Assembly (NCBI RefSeq): GCF_017874215.1
Contig: NZ_JAGGLB010000007.1
Coordinates: 124,001-188,000, forward strand
Direction: 5' to 3'
Length of the DNA: 64,000 bases
Origin: Paenibacillus eucommiae
GTDB lineage: Bacteria > Bacillota > Bacilli > Paenibacillales > NBRC-103111
Shown here: positions 42,918-52,648 of the stretch, one piece after another
How the letters are laid out: every line of letters starts with the position of its first letter
Position numbering within the stretch: the first letter of the stretch is position 1
Notes under the pieces: generated by a model
The model's input: the letters and a program-made list of their open reading frames with translations, nothing else
Told to the model about the DNA's origin: nothing
Databases searched by the model: none
Program-made: the position numbers and the translations under genes

Positions 42918-44645
42918 TTATTCAAGCTTCAGATTGCTATAGGTATCCCGGTATTCCTGCGGGGTGACGTTCAGCCACTTTTTGAAGGAACGGGTAAATT
43001 GAGGCGCAGCTTCATAGCCGACAGCCGCCGCAATCTCATGTATTTTCATCACGGTTCCAGTCAGCATTTCTCTGGCCTTTACCATCCGGCATTCCGTAAT
43101 ATAGTCAAATAACGTCACTCCCGTGACCCGCTTGTAGAGCCTGGACAGGTAGGTAGGACTGTGGTGAACCAAGGCGGACAGCTTCGTTAAAGTCAGCTCT
43201 TGCTCCAAATGCGTCTGGATGTATTGCTGGATAAAATGAATCGTTCTCTGCGTAGGCACCTCCGGACTATCCTGCCTGCTGTCAAACAATAAGCCGGCAA
43301 ACTCCCGGAAGAAAGTGGCGATCTCCTCCCAGGTATCGTAAGCATCAAATTGGGTCATTTTGCCGACATTCATTTTCGCAGAAAGGGTATGAAACACGCC
43401 GGTCCGATTGGAATACGACAGCAGGCAGAGGGAAACCGAATAAAAAAGCTCCAGCAGATGCGTATGGCTGTAAGAAGCATCGATATCCATAATATCTTCA
43501 TATAGGGCCATGAACGCCTGTCTCTGCCCGCTTTCCAGATATTCCTCCAGAACGCCCAGCTGCTTCCTGAGCTGCTGCGATCCTGAGAAATGACGACGGT
43601 TCTTTTCCATGTCCAGTCCATTAAAGACGTGTCCTTCTTGAATCAGCAGCTCTTGTTCCCCGTCAAACCCTCGTCCCAGCAGCGTCCTTAAATAATAAAA
43701 CTGCGTTCCCAATCCTGACCAGTCCCCTCGCTCGCGGCTAAGTGCGAATGACACCGGCACCTTCAGCAGCTTTTTACAGCTAATTTGCGCATCCTCTACT
43801 CTTCCATGGATACGTGAAACCAAGTGATTCCACTGCTCTTCTGGGCCGATTTGTGGATCGCTGTGTGTGTAGCTCTGCGGATCGCTCTGTGATTCGTTTT
43901 GCAGATTCATCCCAGAGTTGTTGGCAGGCTGAATTAACCATATGAATCTGCAAGCCTCATAAATAACGGAGACGCACACAGCCTCAGAGGACAAATACTC
44001 ATCCACAATGTTCTGAATGGCAAATGCCAGCAGCGTCCGGTCTGCTTCCTTGATGCTGCCGCTCCATCCATCCACTCTCCCGATGAGCAAATAAACGGGC
44101 TTGTCCGCTTGCAGCGGCATCTCCAATTGTGCGAATTTTCCCGCCAATGCATCGGGTGAAGGGATCATCCCGTTGATCAGCTCAAACAGCAGATTTTTTT
44201 GCGCAGCGGAAACCGTCAGCTGCAGCTTCGTTTTCGTTCTAAGCTCATAATCCTCGAATTGCGTATGCTTGGCGATATCTGCGAGCGCCTTTTCCACCGA
44301 TTGCAGGATAATATCGTCATCCTCATGCTTCAGCAAATAATCAGCTACACCGCCATTGCGGATCGCCTGCTTGGCATACTCAAAATCGTCATAGCCCGTC
44401 AAAAAAATAACTTTGCAGCGGGGCCATTTGCTGACGATTTGCTTCTGCAGATCCATTCCATTCATGCCTGGCATGCGGATATCGGATAAAACCAGATCAA
44501 TGCGGTGCTGGTGGAGATAATCAAGAGCCTCCTCGACCGTATAGGCCTTATACATTTCCAATTCTAAATGAACGGCCTCACGGAACAATTGGTACATGCT
44601 GTTCACAATAACCGGTTCGTCATCAACAAGTAAAAGTCGGTACAT
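42918..44645 (-). CDS. YesN-type response regulator with AraC DNA-binding domain
   Basis: The 575-residue protein has a receiver domain (LLVDDEPVIVNS, Asp55 in LSDIRMPGMNG, FLTGY), a long central region and a C-terminal AraC domain (HSPTYLSRLYKRVTG to NVTPQEYRDTYS). GGGGA lies 6 bases before the ATG, 2 bases after the kinase stop. The binding-protein gene follows after 129 bases that hold a -10 box in an inverted repeat, a plausible target. Confidence 0.95.
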   Translation of the reverse strand: MYRLLLVDDEPVIVNSMYQLFREAVHLELEMYKAYTVEEALDYLHQHRIDLVLSDIRMPGMNGMDLQKQIVSKWPRCKVIFLTGYDDFEYAKQAIRNGGVADYLLKHEDDDIILQSVEKALADIAKHTQFEDYELRTKTKLQLTVSAAQKNLLFELINGMIPSPDALAGKFAQLEMPLQADKPVYLLIGRVDGWSGSIKEADRTLLAFAIQNIVDEYLSSEAVCVSVIYEACRFIWLIQPANNSGMNLQNESQSDPQSYTHSDPQIGPEEQWNHLVSRIHGRVEDAQISCKKLLKVPVSFALSRERGDWSGLGTQFYYLRTLLGRGFDGEQELLIQEGHVFNGLDMEKNRRHFSGSQQLRKQLGVLEEYLESGQRQAFMALYEDIMDIDASYSHTHLLELFYSVSLCLLSYSNRTGVFHTLSAKMNVGKMTQFDAYDTWEEIATFFREFAGLLFDSRQDSPEVPTQRTIHFIQQYIQTHLEQELTLTKLSALVHHSPTYLSRLYKRVTGVTLFDYITECRMVKAREMLTGTVMKIHEIAAAVGYEAAPQFTRSFKKWLNVTPQEYRDTYSNLKLE

Positions 44646-44647
44646 CG

Positions 44648-46480
44648 CTATTCCCCTTTTCCAATCGGTATATGAATTTGTACAAGCAAGCCGCCAAGAC
44701 TACTTGGGGCCAAGGTAATACCTCCGGCCATGCCATATTTAAGCTGAAGGCGGCGATGGACATTGATCAGTCCGGTGCTCTCCCCACCAGGCTCTTCCCG
44801 GTTCAATTTGCGCTGCAGCTGCTCGGCTTCATCTCCAGTAAGACCCGGGCCATTATCCTCAACCGTCATGCACAGCTGGCCTTCCTGAGTATGAAAGTGG
44901 ATATGCAGGCAACCTGCCCGCACCTTCTCCCCCAAGCCATGCTGGTAGGCATTCTCGATCACAGGCTGCAGAATAAGCCTCGGAACCATAACGCCCTGAA
45001 AAGCTTCCGGCAGCGCATCAAACACAACCTCAATCCGGTTAGAGAACCGGACATTCTGAATTTCAATATAGGACCGGATATGCTTGACCTCTGCTTCAAA
45101 AGCAACCTCATCCTGGGCATTGCGCGTAATATAATGAAAATATTCGCCAAAATGCTTGGAAACCAACTGCGCCGTATCATTCTCATAATTTTTGATCAGA
45201 CGATGAAGAATAAAAAAACTGTTATACAGAAAATGGGGATTAATCTGCGCCTGCAGCTGCTTCAGCTCTGCATGCTGCAGGCTGATTTTCTGAACATAAA
45301 GCTCATCGATCAGCACTTTCAAATTTTGCACCATTTTATTGAACTGCCTGAACAAATAGCCGAATTCATCTTGATGCTTATGTGTGGTGGAAAGGTTGAA
45401 ATTGCCTGCCTCCACATTTTTGAACAGCTTGACCAACGTTCTTAGCGGCCTATGAATCAGCATGTAAATGCCATAAGAAAACAAGATAACAATGATCAAA
45501 GAGCAGCCCAGCAGCAGCCAAAACCAGGTGCGATACGACTTCAATGTTCCCAGCATCGTATCCTCCGCAAGATAGAACAACAGGGTTGCGTCCAAAGAAA
45601 GCGACTTTTCATAAGTCACTGCATACCTTTTGCTGCCAACCGAAACGGTGCCAGGCCCCTTCGGGGCTGCCTGTTCGACATCAAGCTGCTTTCCAATTTC
45701 ATTAAACAGCTGTAAATCCTTGCTGCTGCCAATGGCCCAGGTATCGCTGAACAGCACCGTCTCCCCTGCCTGATGAAAGGTGCTCAGCTCGGACCGGAGC
45801 GCATCAATGGAAAGCTCAACATTCATCATAAAGAGCGCATCCTTGGTTTCGTCTGGTCCCGCATAATTCGGGAAAGTTAAATGGACATACAGACGGTCCT
45901 TCCAATAAATCAAAGGAAACCCTTCACTGTATATCGCTTTTGAAATCTCAACCATCTCTTCCTCAGTCGTAGGCTCCAAGCTCGCATTTGATGTTGTTAT
46001 CATGTCCGTCAGCGTAGGAATATAGAGATTAATATTTTGAATATACGAGCTCGAGCCTTTAAAACTCTTCAGCTTATTGGACAAATTATCAATCGACTTC
46101 GCTTTCTGGTATTCCGACATAATCTCTGCCATACCATACAGCTTTTGCAGGTCTTCATCATTAATCATCTCCTGCTGGGTTTTAATAATTTGCTGAATTT
46201 CTTTCTCCAACGATAAAAAATAATAATGGATCTGCGAAGTCATCGTGTTGGAAAGCTGCTTCTGGACCTCTTGCTTGCCTAATTCATTCAAGGTAAGACT
46301 GAGCCCAAACATAGGAATAGTGATCACGATAAAAGTAATAATCAGCTTAAGAAAAATGGATGCGCTTCCAAACTTAAACTTCCTCCATATCCGGCCGCTC
46401 ACGATGATCCACACGGTGAAGCTGTGTACATTTCTTTTCTTATTCTTATAGAGTCCATACCCTTCCCCTGTCCTTCCCAC
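44648..46480 (-). CDS. YesM-type sensor histidine kinase
   Basis: The 610-residue kinase has a first membrane helix (FLKLIITFIVITIPMFGLSL), an extracellular domain, a second helix (WFWLLLGCSLIIVILFSYGIY), HAMP, the motif QINPHFLYN (His416) and an ATPase domain (ENAYQHGLG, DNGPGL, TGLINVHRRL). It should signal to the regulator encoded directly downstream. The start is uncertain: GTG at 46480 has no good ribosome site and the following 30 residues are unusual, but no better in-frame start exists before the first helix. A strong sigma-A promoter lies at 46558-46586. Confidence 0.9.
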   Translation of the reverse strand: MGRTGEGYGLYKNKKRNVHSFTVWIIVSGRIWRKFKFGSASIFLKLIITFIVITIPMFGLSLTLNELGKQEVQKQLSNTMTSQIHYYFLSLEKEIQQIIKTQQEMINDEDLQKLYGMAEIMSEYQKAKSIDNLSNKLKSFKGSSSYIQNINLYIPTLTDMITTSNASLEPTTEEEMVEISKAIYSEGFPLIYWKDRLYVHLTFPNYAGPDETKDALFMMNVELSIDALRSELSTFHQAGETVLFSDTWAIGSSKDLQLFNEIGKQLDVEQAAPKGPGTVSVGSKRYAVTYEKSLSLDATLLFYLAEDTMLGTLKSYRTWFWLLLGCSLIIVILFSYGIYMLIHRPLRTLVKLFKNVEAGNFNLSTTHKHQDEFGYLFRQFNKMVQNLKVLIDELYVQKISLQHAELKQLQAQINPHFLYNSFFILHRLIKNYENDTAQLVSKHFGEYFHYITRNAQDEVAFEAEVKHIRSYIEIQNVRFSNRIEVVFDALPEAFQGVMVPRLILQPVIENAYQHGLGEKVRAGCLHIHFHTQEGQLCMTVEDNGPGLTGDEAEQLQRKLNREEPGGESTGLINVHRRLQLKYGMAGGITLAPSSLGGLLVQIHIPIGKGE

Positions 46481-46557
46481 AGCAATTAGCTTAGCTGCCT
46501 TAGCTGTCCTTTGTTCTTAGCTGTCCCTGGCTGTCCTTGGCCGTATTTATGAACCCC

Positions 46558-46586
46558 ATTATAGGTTTTAAGTCATTTATTATCAA
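46558..46586 (-). promoter_or_regulatory. Sigma-A promoter of the second YesM/YesN operon
   Basis: TTGATA and TATAAT are separated by 17 bases. It gives a leader of about 70 bases. The hairpin repeat copy 2 begins 18 bases upstream of the -35. Confidence 0.75.
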
Positions 46587-46604
46587 CAGTCTATTGAGAA
46601 AACA

Positions 46605-46721
46605 GCCTTGTGGCGTCCTTTGAGGTGCGTGTTCATGGCTTGGGTGCGTTGCGGAGGGAATGGCTGTGGGCTCCAGCCGCTGTTAAAGATTTGTTCCCTG
46701 AAGTGGAAAGGATGAGGAGGT
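46605..46721. repeat. Dispersed hairpin repeat, copy 2 (left half)
   Basis: All 117 bases are identical to 62442-62558. The right half that completes the hairpin in copy 3 is missing; a short remnant (GGAGGT...TGCCTCC) follows. The gap 46481-46929 otherwise holds the promoter at 46558, the terminator at 46817 and nothing else I can name. Confidence 0.85.
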
Positions 46722-46816
46722 GACGAGAACACTTGTCATTACTTATGCCTCCTTAATAATCCAGCCCAATTATACCGGATTGAAATAGTGCTTCTCTATC
46801 CAAAAGATGCTGCTCA

Positions 46817-46850
46817 GGCAAACGAAAGAGCCTGCCTATTGGCTGGCTCT
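46817..46850 (-). terminator. Terminator of the Opp/beta-propeller operon (recurrent hairpin family, copy 3)
   Basis: AGAGCCAGCC and GGCAGGCTCT form a stem with one mismatch and a 4-base loop, followed on the minus strand by TTTCGTTTGCC. It stands 80 bases after the PLP-enzyme stop. Confidence 0.78.
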
Positions 46851-46929
46851 AATGTATTCGCATCCTTCTAGTTTCTTTCTTAGTAATCAATTCAGCTAGA
46901 GCTTTAACTAGATTCTCCAACTATTGTAA

Positions 46930-48129
46930 TCACACTTTTCGCAATGCTTGATCCAGATCCTCCAGTAATGTATCCATGTGCTCTAATCCAACCGAAAGCC
47001 GACATTGTGTAGGAATGAAGCCTTCCAACAATTTCTCCTCTACATTAGCAGACATAGCAGTTGTATAAATAATACTATCGAAACCGCCCCAGCTCCCGCC
47101 AATGGAGACATGCCGCAAGCCATTAATGAAGCGTTCCACACCTGCCAGATCCGTATCCAGCTCAAACGATAATAATCCGCTGCAGCCATGCATTTGCTGG
47201 CGAGCAAGTTCATATTGACTGAAGTCAGGGAGTCCTGGATAACGCACTTCATGAATGGTTGCATTGCGGTTCAGATAGTCCGCTATCTTCATTGCACTTT
47301 TCTCATGACGCTCCATACGAATTGGCAGTGTTCGCAATCCTTTCATCAGCTTCGCACTTTCATGAGGGGACAGCACCGCTCCAAGCTGCGGCAGCTGTGC
47401 GATCCTCTCTCTGGAACTAATAATAGCACCCGCAACAAGATCACTATGTCCTCCCAAATATTTGGATGCAGAATGTATGACAAGATCGACACCAAGCCCG
47501 ATCGGATTCTGAAAGACGGGTGTTGCCCACGTGTTGTCGATCATCGTTGTAATGTTATGCTTGCGGGCGAGATCAGCTATAGCTTGAATAGGCTGCAGCT
47601 CGAACTGCCAAGAGGTAGGGCTTTCCAAATAGATAACTTTGGTATCGGAACGAATCGCATCTTTGACAGCTTGTAGCCCCGTACCATCTACGTACGTAGT
47701 CGTGACACCAAGAGGATGGAATAGCTGCTTTAGAAAACCAGAGGTTCGTCCATATACATTTGCAACGACAACTATATGTCCACCATGCTTAAGGCTAGCC
47801 ATTAAAGCTGTGAAGATCGCTGCGGTTCCGGAGCTGTAGCATTGTGCTGCTTCCCCGCCCTCTAACAGAGCAAGCTTATGAGCCAATGCATCTGTGGTCG
47901 GATTCGCATTTTTCCCATACATATAGCGATCGACTTCTCCTTTATTCAATAACTTGGCCGTAGCAAAGTCAGGCAAGCGATAGATCGAGTTCTCATAAAT
48001 TGGCGGAGCAACGGCCCCCATGAACCGATCATCCTTCTCGTCAATTTCAGTGACAATATCGTTGACACGCCTAAAAGGACAGTCTTCTGGCTTACGTTCG
48101 ATTCCTATTCCTTCCACTGTACGCCACAT
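46930..48129 (-). CDS. Cys/Met metabolism PLP-dependent enzyme (cystathionine gamma-lyase/synthase-like)
   Basis: This 399-residue protein has the fold-type I pattern of the family: PPIYENSIYR, YMYGKNANPTTDALAHKLALLEGGE, SSGTAAIFTALMA, DNTWATPVFQNPIGLGVD, the PLP lysine in HSASKYLGGHSD (Lys223) and a C-terminal VGLEHMDTLLEDL. Members cleave or form C-S bonds in cystathionine, homocysteine or methionine, or act on other amino acids. It is an odd last member of a carbohydrate-like operon, 100 bases after the third beta-propeller gene. GGGGAGG lies 8 bases before the ATG. The substrate cannot be told from the sequence. Confidence 0.92.
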   Translation of the reverse strand: MWRTVEGIGIERKPEDCPFRRVNDIVTEIDEKDDRFMGAVAPPIYENSIYRLPDFATAKLLNKGEVDRYMYGKNANPTTDALAHKLALLEGGEAAQCYSSGTAAIFTALMASLKHGGHIVVVANVYGRTSGFLKQLFHPLGVTTTYVDGTGLQAVKDAIRSDTKVIYLESPTSWQFELQPIQAIADLARKHNITTMIDNTWATPVFQNPIGLGVDLVIHSASKYLGGHSDLVAGAIISSRERIAQLPQLGAVLSPHESAKLMKGLRTLPIRMERHEKSAMKIADYLNRNATIHEVRYPGLPDFSQYELARQQMHGCSGLLSFELDTDLAGVERFINGLRHVSIGGSWGGFDSIIYTTAMSANVEEKLLEGFIPTQCRLSVGLEHMDTLLEDLDQALRKV

Positions 48130-48229
48130 GCGTCTTTACCTCCCCGTAAAGCATTTGGTTCATGCTCTGCTGCAGCATTTGCATCCATACATGACCTGGC
48201 AATCGGTATGATAGATGTCAAATCGCCGA

Positions 48230-49711
48230 TTAAGTCACGCTTGTCGTTTCTTCACGCTGCTCAATATCATGCTTGAGCGGATTGAGACAAGATATTTCAC
48301 GGAAGGACCAATACGGCTCATCCACGGTTCCGTTCGGGAAGAAGAAGGAATACAGCTTCGTATTCACGGACCTAAGCTTCACACGAATCACTGCCCGCTC
48401 TGCCAGCGTCCAATCCGGACTTCCCCTCCAAGTCATCTCAGCCTTCAAACTACTGCCAGTGAATGGAACACACTCTTCGAAGCTAAAGCCTTGCAAGGCC
48501 TTGCCTTCCGTATCGGTTAGCTCAGCAACAATGGAACCACCTTCCGCACTTGCATCCGCATTGACGAACAACCCGCCGTGCTCCACTGCGAAAGGACGCG
48601 TCATCAGCTCACATGTCTCTTCTCCTGAATCCATATAGACAAAGCCATCTGGTCGCAGCGTTGCAAAGCCAATCCTCTCTTCATCGATCTCTTCATAGGG
48701 GATGGTGATGGGACCGGAATGATCGAAGGAATTCGCCGCATAAAAAATAACAATTTCCTCAGGACGATAGATTAGTGTGCTCGACGGGCAGATACAGCCG
48801 GAATCCCAACTGCCTTTCTCTCCAAGGGCAACCAACTTCTGTCCTTGCATCGAACGATGCCAACAGAAACCATCTCGACTGTACGCCAACTCAATATCCA
48901 TCGTCCCGGCCATTTTATGATATTGCGGAAACACAGTGTAGTCGAACGTATTATACGTATTAATCATGCCAAGGGCATAGGCGCCATAAGATGTGATTTG
49001 CATGCCGTAGAACTGTGTTTCACAGAAATCATATTGGTCAGGCTCGATACTCATCACAGGCCGTGACCAGTTTTTCAAATCCATGCTTTCCGAAACCCAT
49101 ACACGACGATCCGGAATCGCTACTCGGAAGCTTAATCGATAATGCAGCGTTTTCGGATCACGGTAGAAGCCAATATGACAATCACTATGCACATCTAGTA
49201 CAGGACCATCGAACATCGGTTTCCAATGTATACCATCCGGCGAAGAATAAAGATGGACCGCACAGCCTTTCGTATAAGGTCCCATTGCACACTTGAAACG
49301 GTGCTGAGGATCTGGGTCAAGATCGTCAATAATCACTGTCGGCCCATGTACACGCTGATCGTTATCCATCACAATGTTCGTGCCCTGCACAACATCAAGC
49401 TTGGGCTTATCGAAGTGAATGCCATCATGCGATGTGGCATAGCACAAGTAAGAGTAAGCCTTGGGGTCATTCTCCTGCACCGAAGGCCCATAATAATGAG
49501 TCGAGTACCAGGTTTTATACAGCTGATCCTTGGAATCAAAAGCGGCGGATCCGTAATAATGTACACGCTTGTATTCATGTGCCAGCTCAGGCTTTATGAC
49601 GGGGTTCGCTTCCGATTTGAATGCTTTCCCGCTCTTCCTTTGATAACCTTTCAAGTATTCATACGTACGATTGTCAAAAAAACTGAACTTGACTTGCTCC
49701 TCTTGTCTCAT
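48230..49711 (-). CDS. Five-bladed beta-propeller glycosidase-like protein (GH32/GH43-like fold), paralogue 3
   Basis: The 493-residue protein has repeated blade motifs of the type SHDGIHFDKP, SPDGIHWKP and SRDGFCWHRS that mark a GH43/GH32-like propeller, plus a C-terminal beta domain (WRGSPDWTLAERAVIRVKLRSVNTKLYSFFF) shared with the two upstream genes. No signal peptide is present, so it would act inside. It is the most diverged of the three. The ATG at 49711 has GAGGAG 7 bases upstream. Activity and substrate are unknown. Confidence 0.8.
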   Translation of the reverse strand: MRQEEQVKFSFFDNRTYEYLKGYQRKSGKAFKSEANPVIKPELAHEYKRVHYYGSAAFDSKDQLYKTWYSTHYYGPSVQENDPKAYSYLCYATSHDGIHFDKPKLDVVQGTNIVMDNDQRVHGPTVIIDDLDPDPQHRFKCAMGPYTKGCAVHLYSSPDGIHWKPMFDGPVLDVHSDCHIGFYRDPKTLHYRLSFRVAIPDRRVWVSESMDLKNWSRPVMSIEPDQYDFCETQFYGMQITSYGAYALGMINTYNTFDYTVFPQYHKMAGTMDIELAYSRDGFCWHRSMQGQKLVALGEKGSWDSGCICPSSTLIYRPEEIVIFYAANSFDHSGPITIPYEEIDEERIGFATLRPDGFVYMDSGEETCELMTRPFAVEHGGLFVNADASAEGGSIVAELTDTEGKALQGFSFEECVPFTGSSLKAEMTWRGSPDWTLAERAVIRVKLRSVNTKLYSFFFPNGTVDEPYWSFREISCLNPLKHDIEQREETTSVT

Positions 49712-49726
49712 AACCAAACTCCTCGC

Positions 49727-51118
49727 TTATTGTGTTTTTCCGCCAGATGCAAACTGTAGCGCATAGAGATCTGCATCCTTGAGCTCTATACGCAATCGGA
49801 TCGGAATACCTGATAATTCTGCGACAGAACGGCCGCTTTTCCATTCCACTTCATAATCCAGCTCGTCCCCGTACAATGATCCGAAATCTGCAAAAGTAAA
49901 TCCGTTCCACGGCTGTCCAGTGTCATCTTCCAGCTGGATCTGAATGGAACCGGCGCCAGACGTGCTGTAATTTAGCACCAATCGCTCGCCTTCCATAGTG
50001 AATGGCTTCGTTAATACATTCCCACCCGCATAATCCGCATAAATAGAGCCGAAACGATGCCGCGGCAATGCATAACGACGCAGATAGGCATCCTCCCACT
50101 CATAATGCTCTACAACATAGATCGAGAACTCGTCAGGCGTTGTAGACACTATGCCATGAGCAACCATCAAGCTTCGCGCCGTCCAATTACGCTGATCGGT
50201 TCCTGGATGGATCCACGATGACATGAAGGGACGACTCCAATGAACACCATCTCGACTGGACATCAAAACACTATCTGATATCCCTGATTTCGGAAAACCG
50301 TCCACTTTGTAGCGTTCAGGCATAAAGCGCATAGGGAAGGATAAATACATATGCTCCGCTCCCGGGCAAGGTATCGTAGCATTCGTATAAAAATGCTCCA
50401 GTGGAACCTCGTCATCATATTGATGAGGCGTTTGCCTGCTCCATTGAACAAAATCCTTCGACTTACAGCTTTGGATGGCGCGAATGCCGTCCCAGAACTT
50501 TGATATATCGAAGGAGCGGTCGAAATAGCGGGAATAGCAGCGATACTGAGCAGTTTCACGATCCCAGAAAACCAGATTCTGGGAGTCAAAGGCACCGTCG
50601 GTAATGACAGCAGCTTCCCGCATTTTCGTCCAGTTCACGCCATTCTCGGACTTGAACGCCACTAATCCTTCCGGCCAATTGCCAGCTAATGCCTTGAACC
50701 GTTCTTGAGGAGGAATCCCAGGCTTCAGATCAAGAAATGGACTGAACGTATGAGCCATACTTCCTTGCAATATAATATTGTTGTTGGTGGAGCCATGGAA
50801 ATCCATTAAGCCCAAGTTGGGGCGAAACCACTCCACCCCATCCTTGCTTTCGGCATAACAAGTGCATTGCGCCTGATCTTTGCCGTACGCTTCTGTTATG
50901 ACAGCATTAGAACGGTAATACAAACGATAGACTTCACCATCTTGTATGACAGTCGGATAAGCTGCGCTGCTGTTTCCTTCCCAAGGCTGATTCATTGTAA
51001 GTGTAATTTCCTTGGGTGTTGGTACATTGGGTTTTAAGGAAGCCTGATCCATTTTCTCCAATAAAAAATCATCGATAAACAGTTCTAATCGACTCCCTAT
51101 GGCGATTGCTTCTGACAT
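49727..51118 (-). CDS. Five-bladed beta-propeller glycosidase-like protein, paralogue 2
   Basis: The 463-residue protein begins with LELFIDDFLLEKM and has repeats such as SKDGVEWFRP, SENGVNWTKM and SRDGVHWSRP, a conserved stretch NATIPCPGAEHMY and a C-terminal domain ending LKDADLYALQFASG. It is very similar to the protein encoded immediately upstream; the two probably arose by tandem duplication. ATG at 51118 is chosen (AGGAGG 8 bases upstream); a GTG at 51136 contains that site. Related sequences I recall are common in Planctomycetes-type genomes, so horizontal origin is possible but untested. Confidence 0.8.
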   Translation of the reverse strand: MSEAIAIGSRLELFIDDFLLEKMDQASLKPNVPTPKEITLTMNQPWEGNSSAAYPTVIQDGEVYRLYYRSNAVITEAYGKDQAQCTCYAESKDGVEWFRPNLGLMDFHGSTNNNIILQGSMAHTFSPFLDLKPGIPPQERFKALAGNWPEGLVAFKSENGVNWTKMREAAVITDGAFDSQNLVFWDRETAQYRCYSRYFDRSFDISKFWDGIRAIQSCKSKDFVQWSRQTPHQYDDEVPLEHFYTNATIPCPGAEHMYLSFPMRFMPERYKVDGFPKSGISDSVLMSSRDGVHWSRPFMSSWIHPGTDQRNWTARSLMVAHGIVSTTPDEFSIYVVEHYEWEDAYLRRYALPRHRFGSIYADYAGGNVLTKPFTMEGERLVLNYSTSGAGSIQIQLEDDTGQPWNGFTFADFGSLYGDELDYEVEWKSGRSVAELSGIPIRLRIELKDADLYALQFASGGKTQ

Positions 51119-51136
51119 TCCGATCGCCTCCTTCAC

Positions 51137-52543
51137 TTAGTCCGTAAATTGCAGCGCATACAAGTCTGCATCCTTTAATTCGAATTTCAGGCGAATCGCA
51201 TTGCCGCGGAATTGAGACAAATCCGAGCTGCCTCTCCAACTCACTTGCTGTTTTAACTTATCCCCATAAATCACCTCACAATCTTCTGTACTGAAATGCG
51301 GAATTGGCCAGCCATCCTGATCAATCAAACCAACACGAATGGATCCTGGCGCAGAAGTGCTATAATTCAGAACGAGGTGATTACCTTCTACGACGATGCG
51401 CTTTGTCGTCATGACACCGCCCTTGTAATTTGCATTCACTGAAGCAAAGCGGAATCGCGGAACTGTTACCCTTGTAACGAAGGAATCATCCCATTGGTAA
51501 TGTTCGTTAATGTACAAAGAAAACTCATCACCTTCTGTTTCGAGAATACCCCATGCCGGCATTAGCGAGCGTTGCGTCCAATTGCGCTGATCGAGTCCAG
51601 GACGCATCCAGGCTTCCATGAACGTGCGATCCCAATGCTCACCATCACGACTGGACATCATAACATTATCTGAGACACCTACTTTGAAGTAGCCTTCCAC
51701 TTTCTGACGCTCAGGCATGAAGCGCATCGGGAACGACATATACATATGCTCTGCACCCGGGCATGGAATGGTAGCATTCGTGTAGAAATGCTCTAAGGGT
51801 ACGTTATGCTTGTATTGGTTTGGCTGCGGTAAAGACCAGTTTACGAAATCTTCTGATACACTGAGTTGAATCGCCCGAACTCCCATGAAGATCGCAGAAT
51901 CTTCTGGCGCCTGAATATTCGGTTCTGTCGCAGAGGCAAAGTAGCGGGAATAACATTTGTAATGATTCGCTTCAGTATCCCAGAATACAAGATTATGGGA
52001 ATCGAAAGCTCCCTTTTTAATAATGGGTTCTTCCTGATATGGTGTGAAGTGAATGCCATCCGGCGATTTGAAGGCGAACAAACCTTCAGGAGCATAGCCG
52101 GCTACCGCCTTATATCTTTCGTCCGGCGGACAATTCGGATTCGTATCCATGAATGGACTGAAGTTATGGGCAATAGATCCAACCATGACGATATTGTTGT
52201 CCTTGGAGCCTTCAAATTCATGCAAACCGACACGGGGGCGTTCCCAATGAATTCCATCCGTACTCTCGGCATAACAGCAAGCCTGTCCTTCCGATTTATC
52301 TGTTAACGTATTAGGAAACGTAGCACGGTAATACATCCGATACTTGTCCTCTGCTTTGAATACACAGGAATAAATACCACTTGCCAAGCCCTCCCATGGC
52401 TGATCATTACTCAGTACTACTCCTCGCTTCTGCGGGGGATTCATTTTCAGAGAAACATCATTCATGGCTCCAATTAAGAAATCATCTACGAACATTTCTA
52501 CCCGTTGTCCAATCATAAGCGGTGCTGGTCTTTTATTACTCAT
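51137..52543 (-). CDS. Five-bladed beta-propeller glycosidase-like protein, paralogue 1
   Basis: The 468-residue protein (VEMFVDDFLIG, STDGIHWERP, SPDGIHFTPY, SRDGEHWDRT, NATIPCPGAEHMY, DLYALQFTD) matches paralogue 2 over its whole length. The ATG at 52543 has GGAGGG 6 bases upstream. It is the first enzyme gene after the Opp transporter, 105 bases behind the last ATPase gene, and is followed by two relatives and a PLP enzyme. The fold suggests hydrolysis or binding of a glycan brought in by the transporter; this is inference. Confidence 0.8.
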   Translation of the reverse strand: MSNKRPAPLMIGQRVEMFVDDFLIGAMNDVSLKMNPPQKRGVVLSNDQPWEGLASGIYSCVFKAEDKYRMYYRATFPNTLTDKSEGQACCYAESTDGIHWERPRVGLHEFEGSKDNNIVMVGSIAHNFSPFMDTNPNCPPDERYKAVAGYAPEGLFAFKSPDGIHFTPYQEEPIIKKGAFDSHNLVFWDTEANHYKCYSRYFASATEPNIQAPEDSAIFMGVRAIQLSVSEDFVNWSLPQPNQYKHNVPLEHFYTNATIPCPGAEHMYMSFPMRFMPERQKVEGYFKVGVSDNVMMSSRDGEHWDRTFMEAWMRPGLDQRNWTQRSLMPAWGILETEGDEFSLYINEHYQWDDSFVTRVTVPRFRFASVNANYKGGVMTTKRIVVEGNHLVLNYSTSAPGSIRVGLIDQDGWPIPHFSTEDCEVIYGDKLKQQVSWRGSSDLSQFRGNAIRLKFELKDADLYALQFTD

Positions 52544-52648
52544 GTTTATCCCTCCAGAATGATCTCTCAAATTGTTGTTCTGTTTCCTGATACAACTGCT
52601 GATGTAACTTTTATATTTTTCTTTCTTCGTTCTTATTCCTCGAAATTA

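Noticed and set aside
46450..46480. A 19-codon leader peptide overlapping the start of the second kinase (ATG near 46448)
   Set aside because: The ATG has a poorly spaced ribosome site and the peptide has no regulatory codon pattern; it is probably chance.
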